Position numbers and translations under genes: made by a program
DNA from: Dipteris shenzhenensis
Lineage: Eukaryota; Polypodiophyta; Polypodiopsida; Gleicheniales
Assembly: GCA_047967505.1 (NCBI GenBank)
Contig: CM106538.1
DNA: 64,000 nt
Reading direction: 5' to 3' (one strand)
Shown: piece after piece, positions 54,260 to 64,000 of the stretch
Layout: every line of letters begins with the position of its first letter
Numbering within the stretch: the stretch's first letter is position 1
The notes under the pieces: generated by a model
What the model was told of the DNA's origin: nothing
Database searches by the model: none
What the model saw: the letters and a program-made list of their open reading frames with translations, nothing else

Positions 54260-56150
54260 CCACTCCCCTAGGTCCCACTGCAAGAACCTAATAGGGGAAC
54301 CACCATACAGCCAGAGTCTCCAAGACCGCAGCGCAAAGAGAATGGGATCAGGGGCAAGATACCACTATGAATCCCTGCCCCACTCCATGAATCCTGCAAT
54401 CCTGACAGGCTGAAATGCAACCTCCAAAAGAATATCATCAGAAGATCTGATAAGCCTGCCTCCCGACTGAACATTAAAGACAAGGGTATCCTCCTGTGCA
54501 TCCTGCAATGCAATGATCTGTAACGGAATGCTCGTCTCTGAGAACGCTCCCCACCAAGTGGACTTTGTAAGCGGCATGTCATCTGTGTCAATCCACTCTG
54601 GCGGAATGGCTGCCTATATCTGCTATATCCTGAGTGCACTCCCTCTGAGGTGGCCAGCTGCTAAAGTCTCTGCCTCTGGAAGTCTCATAAAGGCCTGCCA
54701 AGCACCTACAGTAGAGGCAGGTCCCCTCTCCCATCTAGACCACTACATATAATGTCACACTCCAAGTGGCCTGCCATGATGATCCAAAATCGAGTCATTC
54801 CACATGACTGGCTGCCTTTCAATCTCTTCACGAGAAGTGGGTGGAACTCTGCGAAGTGTGTTTCTGAAGCAGCCCCAAGCTTTCAGAATAGCAGCCATGA
54901 GAGGGGAAGGCTGAAGTAAAGATCCATCTGCTGCTGTCCAACCAATCTCCCCCATGAGAAGGGGTGCAAGACTGAATGCCGCGTGAGAAAAAATCCTTCC
55001 AGGGCTGCTGTCCAGGTACCAATCCACATACTACAAACTTGCAGAGCAAGGCCATACACTGCAAGCTCGGGTCAATAATATTGAGACCCCCTTCTCCTGT
55101 GGGGAGAATGAGGGTCTCCCAAGCCACCCTAGCTACAACATCTAAGGTGCCATCTAAACCGCTCCATAGAAAGTTCTTGATAGGTCTCATGAGCTGAGCG
55201 ATACAACCTCTAGATCTGCAGCAACATGAGCAAACAAACCAAGCAATGGCCAACAATACCTGGTTCACAACCACAACTCTAGATGCAAGGTCAAGTCTGG
55301 CTGAACTCCAAATAATGAGTTTCCTCCTAATACTCTCCAACACAGGAGTGAACTGCTATGCCAGAGAGATGCCCAACCCAACCTAGCATCCCAGATATCT
55401 GACAGAGACTCCCCTCTAAATCCAAGTGAACCCTATGTCATCACTAATCCAAAAGCCATTGGATTTGTTCCAATTAATGTGTGCACCTGCCGCAATGCAA
55501 AACAAATCCAATGCTGTCCTAAATGAATTCAGTGTCGATGAATTGGCATCCAAAAATACAGCCGTGTCATCTGCCAACTCACTGTCTAAGAGCTCCTCCT
55601 TTTGCCTCAGAGGAAGCCTGAGCCCTACGATTCCAGCTTGAGCTCTAATGTAATAGCTCATAGCCTCAGCCACAAAAAGGAATAAAAGGGAGGCTAGGGG
55701 GCATCGCTGACGGACTGATCTGGTAATCTCAAACCTATCTCCCCTGACTCCACCAATAAAAACCTGGTTGTGGGCTGATTTGTAGAGGACTGACACCCCT
55801 CTGATCCATGCATCTGAGAAGCCAAAACGAGTAAGTGTGCCCTCCAGAAAGCCCCAATCTACCCTGTCATAAGCTTTCTCAAAGTCCAAGAGTAGAATGG
55901 CCAGCCTGTGGCCATTATGCATGGCCCAATCCAAAGCCTCTCAAAATGAGAAGATGTTATCAAAGATGCTCCTGCCATGCACAAAACCCGTCTGCGTATC
56001 ATGGATAAGATCTGGTAGAAAGGGCTGCAGACGAAGGCTAATAGCTTTAGCTAGGATTTTGTACAAGGTACCCAGCAAGGTAATTGGTCTCCACTAAGAC
56101 ACTAAATTCCTGCAACCCCCTTTTGGAATCAAATGAATGAGGCCCTCCGT
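54260..56150 (-). pseudogene. LINE ORF2 reverse transcriptase
   Basis: From about 56150: LIHLIPKGG, then IHDTQTGFVHGRSIFDNI, LLLDFEKAYDRVDW, then SVRQRCPLA (the usual Gly of the RQGCPL motif is Arg) and the active site ELADDTAVF (55600-55560). The thumb region continues to about 54260 in several frames (LIIWSSARLDLASRVVVVNQ, IKNFLWSG). Stops occur near 56119 and 55937 and repeatedly after 55416. It would copy the LINE RNA at the nicked target. Confidence 0.85.
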
Positions 56151-56325
56151 AAGTGAGTCTGGCATCTCACCTGAGTCCCATACACCCTGTAGGGCTAAGG
56201 TAATATGATCCCCAATCTAATCCCAAAAAGGTTTAAAAAATAAGGAGGTAAGTCCATCTAAACTAGCGCTCCTGAATCGAAGCATTTGTAGGCCTCTTCT
56301 GCTTCTCCCTCTGGAGGGCAGCCAA

Positions 56326-57300
56326 CTACTGGCGGATATCTATCTCACGCCTGAGGATCTCACCCCTTCTGATACGAGCAATTGAATGATAAAAGTCACT
56401 GATATCAAAGAGGGCTGCGGCTAAGTATGAAGGAGAAAGCTGCCCATCCAGCAAATGAGATACCCAGGTCCTCAACACTGTCTCTGTAAGGCCCTCCTCT
56501 GCATAGAAAGAATCTGGAATCCTAACACCGGCAGAGCGGTGCCTCACATGGAGATCTGAGACCATCAAAACCACTAGAAAATGATCCGAAGTGGACACCC
56601 CAGCTGCAATGCAAACAGTACCACCTTTGTCAAGAACCCAATCATCCACATAAAATATGTCAATCCGTGCATGTATAGGCATCTGCCATCTCCTGTTCGA
56701 CCAAGAAAACATGAGAGAATGTGGCTGAGTGTGAAAAGCATCATCATGCCAAGCATCCCTACCACTGTATTGAAAAAGGAAGGCATCCCACGCTGCTCTC
56801 TCTAGGGAGTGAATGCCACCTTCCCTACCACCCCTTTTGTCTGAGGGCATTTCAACCATGTTGAAATCGCCCCCTATAATCCAAGCATCTGCAATATGTG
56901 ACCAAGAGAGCAGTTCCTTCCAAAAAAGAACACGATCCCCTCTAGAATTGGGTGCATAAAGGTTTAAGAGACCAACCTTATGCCCATCAATCAAAAGTAT
57001 AATCCACTGAGCTCTAGAAGGGACTATGATCCCGTGTCCAATCACCAAGGGGAGTATAGAAGAAGAAACAGAACTGCAAGTACCTCCCCTGGTGCCCAAG
57101 GCGGGTGACCAAAAAGTGTGGCCTGAGAGAAGCTTACCCGACTTAGACCAATCCTTGGCATCCAATTTGTGTTCCTGAATCATCAAAATGTCCATGGGAC
57201 GCCCAGTAACACCTGGATGAAGTTGGTTACGAATCAGTTGCCTGCGGCGACGGTGAGGTATACCCTCGAGGCCCTGAATGTTCCAACTAACAATCCTCAT
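56326..57300 (-). CDS. LINE ORF2 APE-type endonuclease
   Basis: ATG at 57300; 324 codons open. Motifs in order: MRIVSWNIQGLEG, MIQEHKL, LLNLYAPNSRGD, WIIGGDFNMVE, HARIDIFYVDDW and STSDHFLV. These are the Asn, Glu, Asp/Asn, Asp and His residues of the AP-endonuclease fold that nicks target DNA. The ATG overlaps the ORF1 stop by four bases (ATGA). The domain looks intact. Confidence 0.9.
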   Translation of the reverse strand: MRIVSWNIQGLEGIPHRRRRQLIRNQLHPGVTGRPMDILMIQEHKLDAKDWSKSGKLLSGHTFWSPALGTRGGTCSSVSSSILPLVIGHGIIVPSRAQWIILLIDGHKVGLLNLYAPNSRGDRVLFWKELLSWSHIADAWIIGGDFNMVEMPSDKRGGREGGIHSLERAAWDAFLFQYSGRDAWHDDAFHTQPHSLMFSWSNRRWQMPIHARIDIFYVDDWVLDKGGTVCIAAGVSTSDHFLVVLMVSDLHVRHRSAGVRIPDSFYAEEGLTETVLRTWVSHLLDGQLSPSYLAAALFDISDFYHSIARIRRGEILRREIDIRQ

Positions 57301-57690
57301 CTGCGAGAGGAGGAGGCCAAATTGAATATCCTTCCCGACTTGGTAGCGGAGAAAGCCCTCTCATGCGAAAAATTCCTCCTATCAAGAGGAGGGAAGTCAA
57401 CTAGGAAAAGCACCCCCCCCTGCTGAGGGGGAAACTCTGTCCTGGAAGATATGCTCCCCAAGCGTGGAGGGTACAAACTCCTCCTCTGCCTCAAACTCAA
57501 CCAAGTCTGCCATAACTGAAAATGAATTCTTGCGAAGTACCTCTGGCCAGGAGTGTGAAGGAGCTCTGGCGCAGGAGTGCGAAGGAGCCCTGCACAAGGA
57601 GGAGTGGAACCAATAACCCCCTTACCTCAGTCGGGTGTAGACAAATGTGGCCACAACTGCATGACCTCAGCCACAACTTTGTCATTGTCT
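57298..57690 (-). CDS. LINE ORF1 C-terminal part
   Basis: The final stretch reads GVLFLVDFPPLDRRNFSHER, then SGRIFNLASSSRR and TGA. The TGA shares bases with the ORF2 ATG. Further upstream the text becomes Pro/Leu-rich with a frame change near 57420 at a C8 run. It continues to the inversion breakpoint near 57690. Confidence 0.5.
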
Positions 57691-57709
57691 TAAAGCACGG
57701 TTCTCTGCA

Positions 57710-58195
57710 GAAAGATTCTCCCTAGATCAACGCTCTTGTATCTGAACAAGGTCAGGAGCAGTCTCATCTACATATGGAACCAAGACAGGGATGTCTCCTG
57801 CCTGAAGAGACGGGCAAAGGCAGTCAGGTCCGATGGGGTACCGCATGTTAGAGTCATTGTCTCTGACCCTAACATCTCGGATGGCCACATTATGCTTCGG
57901 CGTCCAGATGGCTCCTTCTTCAGACAGAGAGTCAAGATTGCAAGGAGATAGGATCAATGTAGGATTTGCAGGACCCTTGGGCACTTTGCCAGAGATTGTC
58001 CAAGGAAAAAGAAAAGACCAAAAAGATCCACAGGTGCGCCTCATAGCTTCACCAGACCTGGACCTTCTTCACGACCAGTTCCTTCGACTTCACAGCCAGG
58101 ACCATCAGCCTCTCGTTCTGGTACTTCTATAGCACGGACATGACAGCTAGCACATCTTGCTTCGGTCCTCCCCCATTGGGTGCCTATCAAAAGTT
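57710..58195 (+). pseudogene. Inverted ORF1 middle segment with CCHC knuckle
   Basis: On the plus strand HVRVIVSDPNISDGHIMLRR then PDGSFFRQRVKIARR leads into CRICRTLGHFARDC (57958-57999), a CX2CX4HX4C knuckle, then KKKRPKRST and a Pro/Ser-rich linker. This is the middle of a plant LINE ORF1, but it runs opposite to the DUF4283 part on its right and to ORF2 on its left. Confidence 0.75.
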
Positions 58196-58209
58196 GGTGA
58201 GCCAGTACC

Positions 58210-58527
58210 TCAGGCTACCACTGATGGGGCCACGGACACCTGAGGAAGGCCTGAAAATCTGATGAAGAGTGACGTCGTCCGGCTGTCTTCCTCGACAGGA
58301 TCAAACCCCAGTGAAAAAGGGGTCAATAAAATCCTCCTGAAGCCCAGTGCTAGCGGACTAGCCTGAAGCACTGTACGTGCTACCTCCGAGGAGTCAAAAA
58401 CAATATGGAAGAACCTTGCCCAAGCAGACAAACATCTGAGAAGTGCCCTGCGAAGTCTCCAGGTAGAGCGCGGCGAGTATCCAATCCCTGGCTTGTAACC
58501 TAGAAGGGGACCCATGGATGCGAGCAA
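58210..58527 (-). CDS. LINE ORF1 N-terminal DUF4283-like domain
   Basis: Reads ARFFHIVFDSSEVARTVLQA, then LLTPFSLGFDPVEEDSRTTS and LFIRFSGLP, which fits the RNA-recognition-like DUF4283 fold found in ORF1 of plant LINEs. It breaks off just after GLPQ, next to the inverted segment. Confidence 0.65.
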   Translation of the reverse strand: MLASMGPLLGYKPGIGYSPRSTWRLRRALLRCLSAWARFFHIVFDSSEVARTVLQASPLALGFRRILLTPFSLGFDPVEEDSRTTSLFIRFSGLPQVSVAPSVVA

Positions 58528-58689
58528 AGAGTGAAGTCGAGCTCTCTTGCTCTATATCTTTTTTGAGCTACTGTAACTCATCTTTAAATGATGGTTTTTG
58601 CGGCCGATGGAAGTGGGTGAGGATTGGTTGAAGGCAGAGCCATTGTCAATCAGGGTGGAAAGGCCAAGCGAGCACAGTTGAACTCCATC

Positions 58690-59205
58690 CGACTAAAATG
58701 CTGCAAGGAGAAGGAAGAGGCTGAAGGGAGGAGACAGGAAGGGATAGAGCTGAGGTAGGCAGGGAGAAGCTGAGGGGAGGAGAAGGGCTGAAAGAGGGAG
58801 GAGGGGTGAGGATAGGGGCAGGGGAAAGGAGGTGGAAGAGGGGCTGAAGGGAGCGGGGGTAGAGAAGAGGAGAAGGGGCTGAGGGTAGAGGAGAGGGTAG
58901 GAGGGGGTAGGGGCTGAGAGAGGGGGCTGTAGAGGGCGAAGTAGGGGCGGGGTAGGGGCTGAGAGTAGAGGCGGAGGTAGGGGCGGGGGTAGGGGCTGAG
59001 AGAGGGGGGGCTGGAAGGGCGGAGCAGAGGCGGGGGTAGGGGCGGAGGAAGGGGCGGGGCTAGGGGCAGAAGAAAGGGTGGGGATAGGGGCGGGGAAAGG
59101 CGGGGGAAGAGGCGGGGAAATGGGGCAGGGAAGAGAGGGTAGGGAGGGGGCTGAGGGGAGGGAGGAGAGAGGGGCGGGGAAGGGAGGTAGAGCAGCAGCA
59201 TGGAA
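58690..59205. repeat. G-rich purine tract with GGGGC/GGGGGTA units
   Basis: About 500 bp where the plus strand is almost all purine: runs of 3-7 G spaced by A, C or TA, with recurring GGGGCGGGGGTAGGGG and GGGGCTGAGAG phrases. The minus strand is C-rich and yields long Pro/Leu/Ser open frames, which I regard as artefacts. Many G runs could form quadruplexes. Confidence 0.85.
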
Positions 59206-60226
59206 GGTGGGGAGCTCTATCACAATTTGTCTCACCACATATCACAAACCAACTTGAGCAACCCATTGCAACCTTTCACCCCATCCATGCCCCGTATTTA
59301 TGTGAAGAAATGTCTTCCATCCATAGGTACAATTATAAAAATGGCAAACATTACCTCCATCATCTCAAACCCAATTGATAGTATCCACAAAAGTGTACTG
59401 TTGCGTAGCATTATAGCTTTACACCACCAACCAAGCACATGGGCTATTACAAACTCGTCGAGAACAGTCTCCTGCAATGAAGGTTATAACCATTTCACAA
59501 TTTGGTAGAGTAAATAATACATCCTCTGATACAACAAAAATGTGCTCGTGTAATCTAACAATGACATTAAATGAGAAAGAATCCAAACACATGACTAAAG
59601 CCAAAACATCAAATTTGAACCTGTTTTCCCTTTCACTCTTTATCATCTTTCAAGAGCACTAGAAATTGTAACACATCCAACTCGATGAGTAGATTAAACT
59701 AGGGTGACCAACCCTTGTGAGAATATTCACATTGCTCTTCTAGCACCATTACTTACCTCACAATTCACAAATGGTATGTCAACTTGGGAGTCGATTGCAG
59801 AAGAACTTTCCCAATCTCATTTAAGAGTAAACACTTCAAGAGGGAAAGAATGTTATTACCTGGATGCTAATCCTCGGACTAATGGCCTTAATCTAGCAGG
59901 GTTAGGGGGCTCTCAGATTAAGGAAAGCACGCTCACGTGGGTCTAGAGAACTTGGGCGATAGCAAAGAGCCAACTGGCTATAATTAGTCAAGGATGCTTA
60001 ATACAACGGGATGCTCTTATGTATAATAGTGGACAAGGCTAGTGTGCACACAGCACTGATAATCTGGTTTAGATTGAGAGCCAAGGCTCTTGCCATCTAC
60101 ATGAGGTTGCTGGTGTAGAAAAAGGCCTAGGGCTGATTAGAGAAAGGGGCTAGAAGAGTGGAAGGAAGAGATCGGAAGACCAAAGGGTCTATGAGAGAGA
60201 TAGGGAAGGCGAGAGAGAAAGAGATG

Positions 60227-60229
<3 letters not shown>
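59206..60229. other. Intergenic DNA, nothing recognised
   Basis: No domain, RNA gene or repeat was recognised. Confidence 0.35.

Positions 60230-60268
<39 letters not shown>
60230..60268. repeat. (GA)n microsatellite
   Basis: Pure GA dinucleotides of about 38 bp, flanked by imperfect GA-rich DNA. Confidence 0.95.
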
Positions 60269-60271
<3 letters not shown>

Positions 60272-60424
60272 ACGTCCACAGGAGACCTCACGCGTGTATG
60301 GGACAAAATGCACACCAAAATCGTCAACGAGGTAGAAAGAAAAAGAGTCTATGGGGGAGTATAGCAGCTCAGCCCCAAATTATTATAGCATAACTACATT
60401 ATTGTGGTCTGAATAACATCAGTC

Positions 60425-61302
60425 TAAGACTCAGAGTCTTTGGGTTTAGGTTTGAAATCTCTAATGAGTGCTTGCCTGTCTCGATAAACCGCCCATTTAC
60501 CTTCTTTCCTTGCTTCTTTCACTTTGATAAGTTCATTTGTCCTTTGTTTGAGTTGGGTCGGAGTGAGCTCTTCAGATATCCAAATCCTAGTACCCTTGCA
60601 CTTGTTGGTTTGTCTAAGGATCTTGGTTCTTCAAATCCTTTCTTTGAAACAAATATGTGCTTGGTTTCCCTTTCGAGTGATAAGACTTATGTAATTTTCA
60701 TCCCAACCGATTTGTGGCACTGCCTTCTTGAGTTGGATAATCTTTTCCTCATCAATACATTCCTCTTCCTCTTCCATTTCAAAATAACTAAGGCAACTAT
60801 CTTGCAATCCCCCAATCCGTAAAATCTATTTGTTGCTTGCTATGGCTTGCTGCTCTCTTACCTCTGTATAGACATCACATTTCTCGATCTTGTTATGTAT
60901 TGTTGCTGTAATTTCCTGTCCCATGGTTTTGAGCTGAGTGGTGACCATTTCTTGGACCTTGGCTACAAGCTATGGTGTAGGAGTTGCAGTATTGCATTGT
61001 TGTAGGACTTCTTGGATTACCTCATGTCTGCCTTCATTCTTCATTTCTGAAACTGTCTTCTCTAGGGAAGCAATGCAGAGCTTTGCATCTTTGAATTCTT
61101 GTTGTAGGAAGTAGATCCGCTCATGTGGATCAAGATTGCTTTGAAATCTGTGAAAAGTCAAGGCATAAGGAGAAGGTGTCGACGCCATGGCAGTGTAGGA
61201 TGGCTTCTTGTTAGCTGGAGTCGATGGAAAGAGCTTCCTCTTCGGGAACTCCATGCTGGGAAAGACCTGTGCAATCCAGGACCCCTTTGTTGAAGCTAAC
61301 AC
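60425..61302 (-). pseudogene. LINE ORF1-like relic with coiled coil
   Basis: Minus strand. The first frame (61302-60970, one likely ATG at 61189, MASTPSPYALTFHRF) has coiled-coil text FLQQEFKDAKLCIASLEKTV and, after one stop, continues in phase with KVQEMVTTQLKTMGQEITAT. A donor-like GTAAGA follows VYTE near 60868. Further on (60600-60430) RIWISEELTPTQLKQRTNEL, then KVKEARKEGKWAVYR resembles the C-terminal end of LINE ORF1 proteins. No ORF2 follows on its 3' side. It lies directly 3' of another LINE end. Confidence 0.5.
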
Positions 61303-61361
61303 CCTAGACTGAGCCAGGGGCTCAGCTCAGCCTGAGGTTGGACGATGACCCCCCTGTTGTT

Positions 61362-61396
61362 GAGAGAGAGAGAGAGAAAGAAAGAAAGAAAAAAAG
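61362..61396. repeat. (GA)n(GAAA)n microsatellite at a LINE 3' end
   Basis: GAGAGAGAGAGA then AAGAAAGAAAGAAAAAAAG; on the minus strand it directly follows the LINE tail. Confidence 0.85.
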
Positions 61397-64000
61397 TTTA
61401 TTAAAGTCTTCGAAAGACCGATGGGTCTATGAGACTGTAAAAAATCCTGATACAACAAGCGGTGTGGGTGAAGCTACTAAACGAGCATCCACTCCAATGC
61501 ATAATGCAAAATGATAAGCGGTGAGTGCTCCATAGTCATGACAGAATGATGATTGTCTACACAACACTAACATCCTCGGACGTGGTCCTGTGTCATCTTC
61601 TGGCCGTAGCGCTATGTCTGCTCATAAGGGCTACAGTGACCCCTATTGGTGGAGCTCCACAACTCTGAACAAGGGAGGGGTATCCCAAGTGTAATATGTG
61701 CCTCAACCCTCTGTCTGAACTGTCGTGTCACTAGCTCTGTGTCATGATCATGGCGGGGCCTCGTGGTGTGGGATTCCACATGGACTGGCTAGAAGAAATC
61801 AGTGATTGAGCTCTCAAGGAGGTCTGCTCTTGTCTCTGTGATCGAAGTAAACGCTCGTGGTGTCTAACTATCTCGTGAATGAAGGCGGCTAAGCATCTCT
61901 GGTCTGGAAAGGAGAGAAAGCGGGACAATATCCCAAAATTGTCTCTGAAGAGGCAATACAGGCGTCCTCGAATCTCATAGTATACTGGGCATCTAAAAAT
62001 GAAATGCTCCTCCGACTCAATCTCATGTGTGTCACATAATGTGCATATGTGCCTCTCCCTAAGCAAACCCTCAGCTATGCCACTCTCTATGCGAAGTCTA
62101 TGTGAAGAGACCCGAAGCTGCCCAATAGAGATCCTCAATGAGTGGGATAGGTGGATTTGTGTATATCCGAGTGGGTCAATAAAACCCTCCGCTGTGACAC
62201 GTAAACAATGATCCCTATAGAAGCTGAGCTTCACTGGAAGCTCGCTCGGTCCCAACAGGTCCGGAAAGTGTGTAGCTGCAAAAGATCCTCACTAATGACC
62301 TAGTTGACCTCATGAGATGTGAAGGGAGGAAAAGGCACGTCAATGCTATACTGGAAGGGGGGGTCCGGGGAGTCGAGTCCCAGTCACTCAAACCATCTCT
62401 CTGTGCGTGCAAACCAGCATCTCTGGTCACTTGCTGCTGCTGACAGTGCCATAAAGGAGGACAATGCTAGCCGCGGAACTCTACTGCATCTGGAAGTGTA
62501 ATCTCTGTACCTCCTAACTCGAAATAGGTAAGTAATAACCTGAAATGCTGCATCAAGCTATAGTGGAGATGACCCAAACTCAGCCTGAATGATATGGTGA
62601 GGAACTGATGGCTTACTGCTGCGAATCATCTATGATATCATAAGAACCTGTAGGTGCTCCACCCGAGTCCACTCTATATCCGACAGATCCGGCCCCCAAC
62701 TAGAGCTGCCATACATCCCAGCTGGACGGACGAGGGAGTCAAAAAGTTAGACCTTGTCCGCGGGTCCTAGAAATGTGAGCGAAAGCACTGCCTCTCTAGT
62801 CTGGCTAAAGAAGCGTATCATCTACTCAGTCGGGCCTGCATCACTAGTCTCATAGTATAGATAGGTCCAGAGAAGAGAACCGCTAGGTATGTATATGACG
62901 AAACAATCTCCACCAACGACCCGCCGAAGGTGAACTGCTCCCGGTGCAAAGTGGCTCGAGATGTGTTGAAGATCCTGACCTTGGTTTTACCAAGGTTGAC
63001 CTTCAAATCATGGAAATCACAAAAGGACTGTAGTGCATCTAGGAAGATAAGAGTGCCACGTCATTCACGTATAACAAGATCTGGATCAAAGTGCTAGCAA
63101 GCATCCCTCCCCCCCAGTGTCTGCATAACTGTCTCAAGCTCATCAATGTAGAGGCCAAACAGGGTTGGTGATAAAGGACACCTTTGTTTGACCCCAATAG
63201 TACTCATGATCTCATCTGTCCATCCAAACCCTATCCAAACTCTGCCTGAGACCCGCTCGTAAAGTGCCATGACAGCCCAAATGATCTCCTAGTCAAAACC
63301 CAAGTCCTGCAAAGGCTGATGAGGCGGGCTCTCGAAACCGTATCAAAGGCTTTGCGAAAATCCACAAAGCAGTAATAAATCCTCTGTTTCCATGCCCTCG
63401 CCTCCTCAATGATACACCTAAGTGATCCATGGTCCCATGATCACGTAGCGTCTCTGGTTCGTTCGGGAGGTGGTTTTTGGTTTCGAATCTAAGTTGACGG
63501 CATAAAGCCTTGCACTCATCATCGTACCAGCTATTACAAGGGACGGTCCCAGGTGGTGGTGGAGCGAGTAGTGTGAGGAAAAGCGTTAAATGAAGTCTCG
63601 TGTAGTGAGCGGGTGACTAAAGTAGCACGGTCCTCTAGTAAGGGTATATGTGAAGTATGTAAAGGCAAGCTAAATATATAAGCGAAAGGTTGCGGTCGAA
63701 ATGTATGTCATGATAAGTGGTGTGAGTGATCTGTGGTGTGGGAGGTACCGTGAGATGGGGTGTAGAAAGAGGTATGTGTGATCAGCCTCAGGAGGACAGG
63801 CTGCGACAGTAAAACCAATGATACAAGAGGTGAAGGTAGAGGATCCCATGATGTAATCAACAACACTAGAGCCCCCTCCATGTGGGAAGCAGGTAAAACT
63901 ACTTGAAAAGGGCCATCTATCAAGACCATTATAAATAATATCATGCATTCTTCCTAGATCTAACAAGGCCTGCCCGTAAGATGTGACCGGAGCTCGTCTA
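61397..64000 (-). mobile_element. Second LINE, 5' end beyond the window
   Basis: Minus strand, decayed but recognisable. APE end at 63966-63770 (GGGSSVVDYIMGS, ADHTYLFLH); linker WYDDECKALCRQLRFETKNH near 63510; RT motifs FVDFRKAFDTVSRARLI (63390-63340), TIGVKQRCPLSPTLFGLYID (63210-63150), active site YVNDVALLS where YADD is usual (63070-63045), and VNLGKTKVRIFNTSRATL (63006-62950). The zinc finger HICTLCDTHEIESEEHFIFR is at 62050-61990. Many stops and shifts make it inactive. It is the same family as the fragment at 38.9-39.2 kb. Confidence 0.8.

Larger units (their letters stand above)
53296..58530 (-). mobile_element. LINE (non-LTR retrotransposon) with ORF1 and ORF2, ORF1 partly inverted
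   Basis: Minus orientation, with a poly(A) run (T9 on plus, 53296-53304) at the 3' end. From 5' to 3': ORF1 with a DUF4283-like domain (58527-58210), an inverted plus-strand ORF1 segment with a CCHC knuckle (about 57710-58195), the ORF1 C-terminus (57690-57298), then ORF2 with APE endonuclease, reverse transcriptase and C-terminal zinc finger. Several stops and shifts in ORF2 make it inactive. No target duplication was established. Confidence 0.85.

Noticed and set aside
58650-59238. Long Pro/Leu/Ser-rich minus-strand open frames of about 180 codons
   Set aside because: They exist in more than one frame at once and come from the purine-biased tract, so the openness follows from base composition.

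Overview
The window looks like repeat-packed chromosomal DNA from a land plant with a large genome. The reasons are a plant-type phosphatidylserine synthase with canonical GT-AG introns, Ty3/Gypsy elements of chromovirus and Tat-like type, plant-style LINEs with a DUF4283-like ORF1, and abundant CT/GA microsatellites. Long introns and many decayed LTR elements would suit a fern or gymnosperm, but I cannot name the species. I found no tRNA, rRNA or CRISPR array.

Left end (1-12.4 kb): an unrecognised coding-like stretch, a cluster of AGTACT motifs, CT microsatellites, a decayed intron-bearing Ulp1/SENP-type (C48) cysteine protease pseudogene on the minus strand (about 5.4-6.4 kb) whose catalytic Cys is replaced by Tyr, and two small Ty3 reverse-transcriptase relics.

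Host gene (12.4-27.3 kb, minus strand): five clean exons, in phase, encode the C-terminal half of PSS1, the base-exchange phosphatidylserine synthase. The third-from-last intron is about 13.7 kb. It holds an LTR family with repeated LTRs, a probable LINE 3' end, a decayed Ty3 element and a 491-bp hAT-like MITE with a perfect 8-bp target duplication inside that element's gag. More 5' exons must lie in or beyond the repeats to the right; I did not find them.

27.3-39.3 kb: a decayed gag-like region with serine-rich repeats, then a scrambled chromovirus. Its gag and the start of pol run on the minus strand between a plus-strand primer-binding site and plus-strand RT-RNase H-integrase-chromodomain. 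A LINE tail fragment follows.

39.3-48.3 kb: a young, nearly complete minus-strand Ty3 element of Tat-like type. Its two 993-bp LTRs differ at only four positions. A second RNase H domain with all four catalytic acidic residues lies in the 5' leader, upstream of gag, while the RNase H attached to RT has lost key acids. This is the most interesting system in the window.

48.3-64 kb: low-information DNA, a 1.2-kb array of imperfect repeats, a LINE with APE, RT and zinc-finger domains whose ORF1 contains an inverted segment, a 500-bp strand-asymmetric G-rich tract, a LINE ORF1-like relic, and a second LINE running off the right edge.
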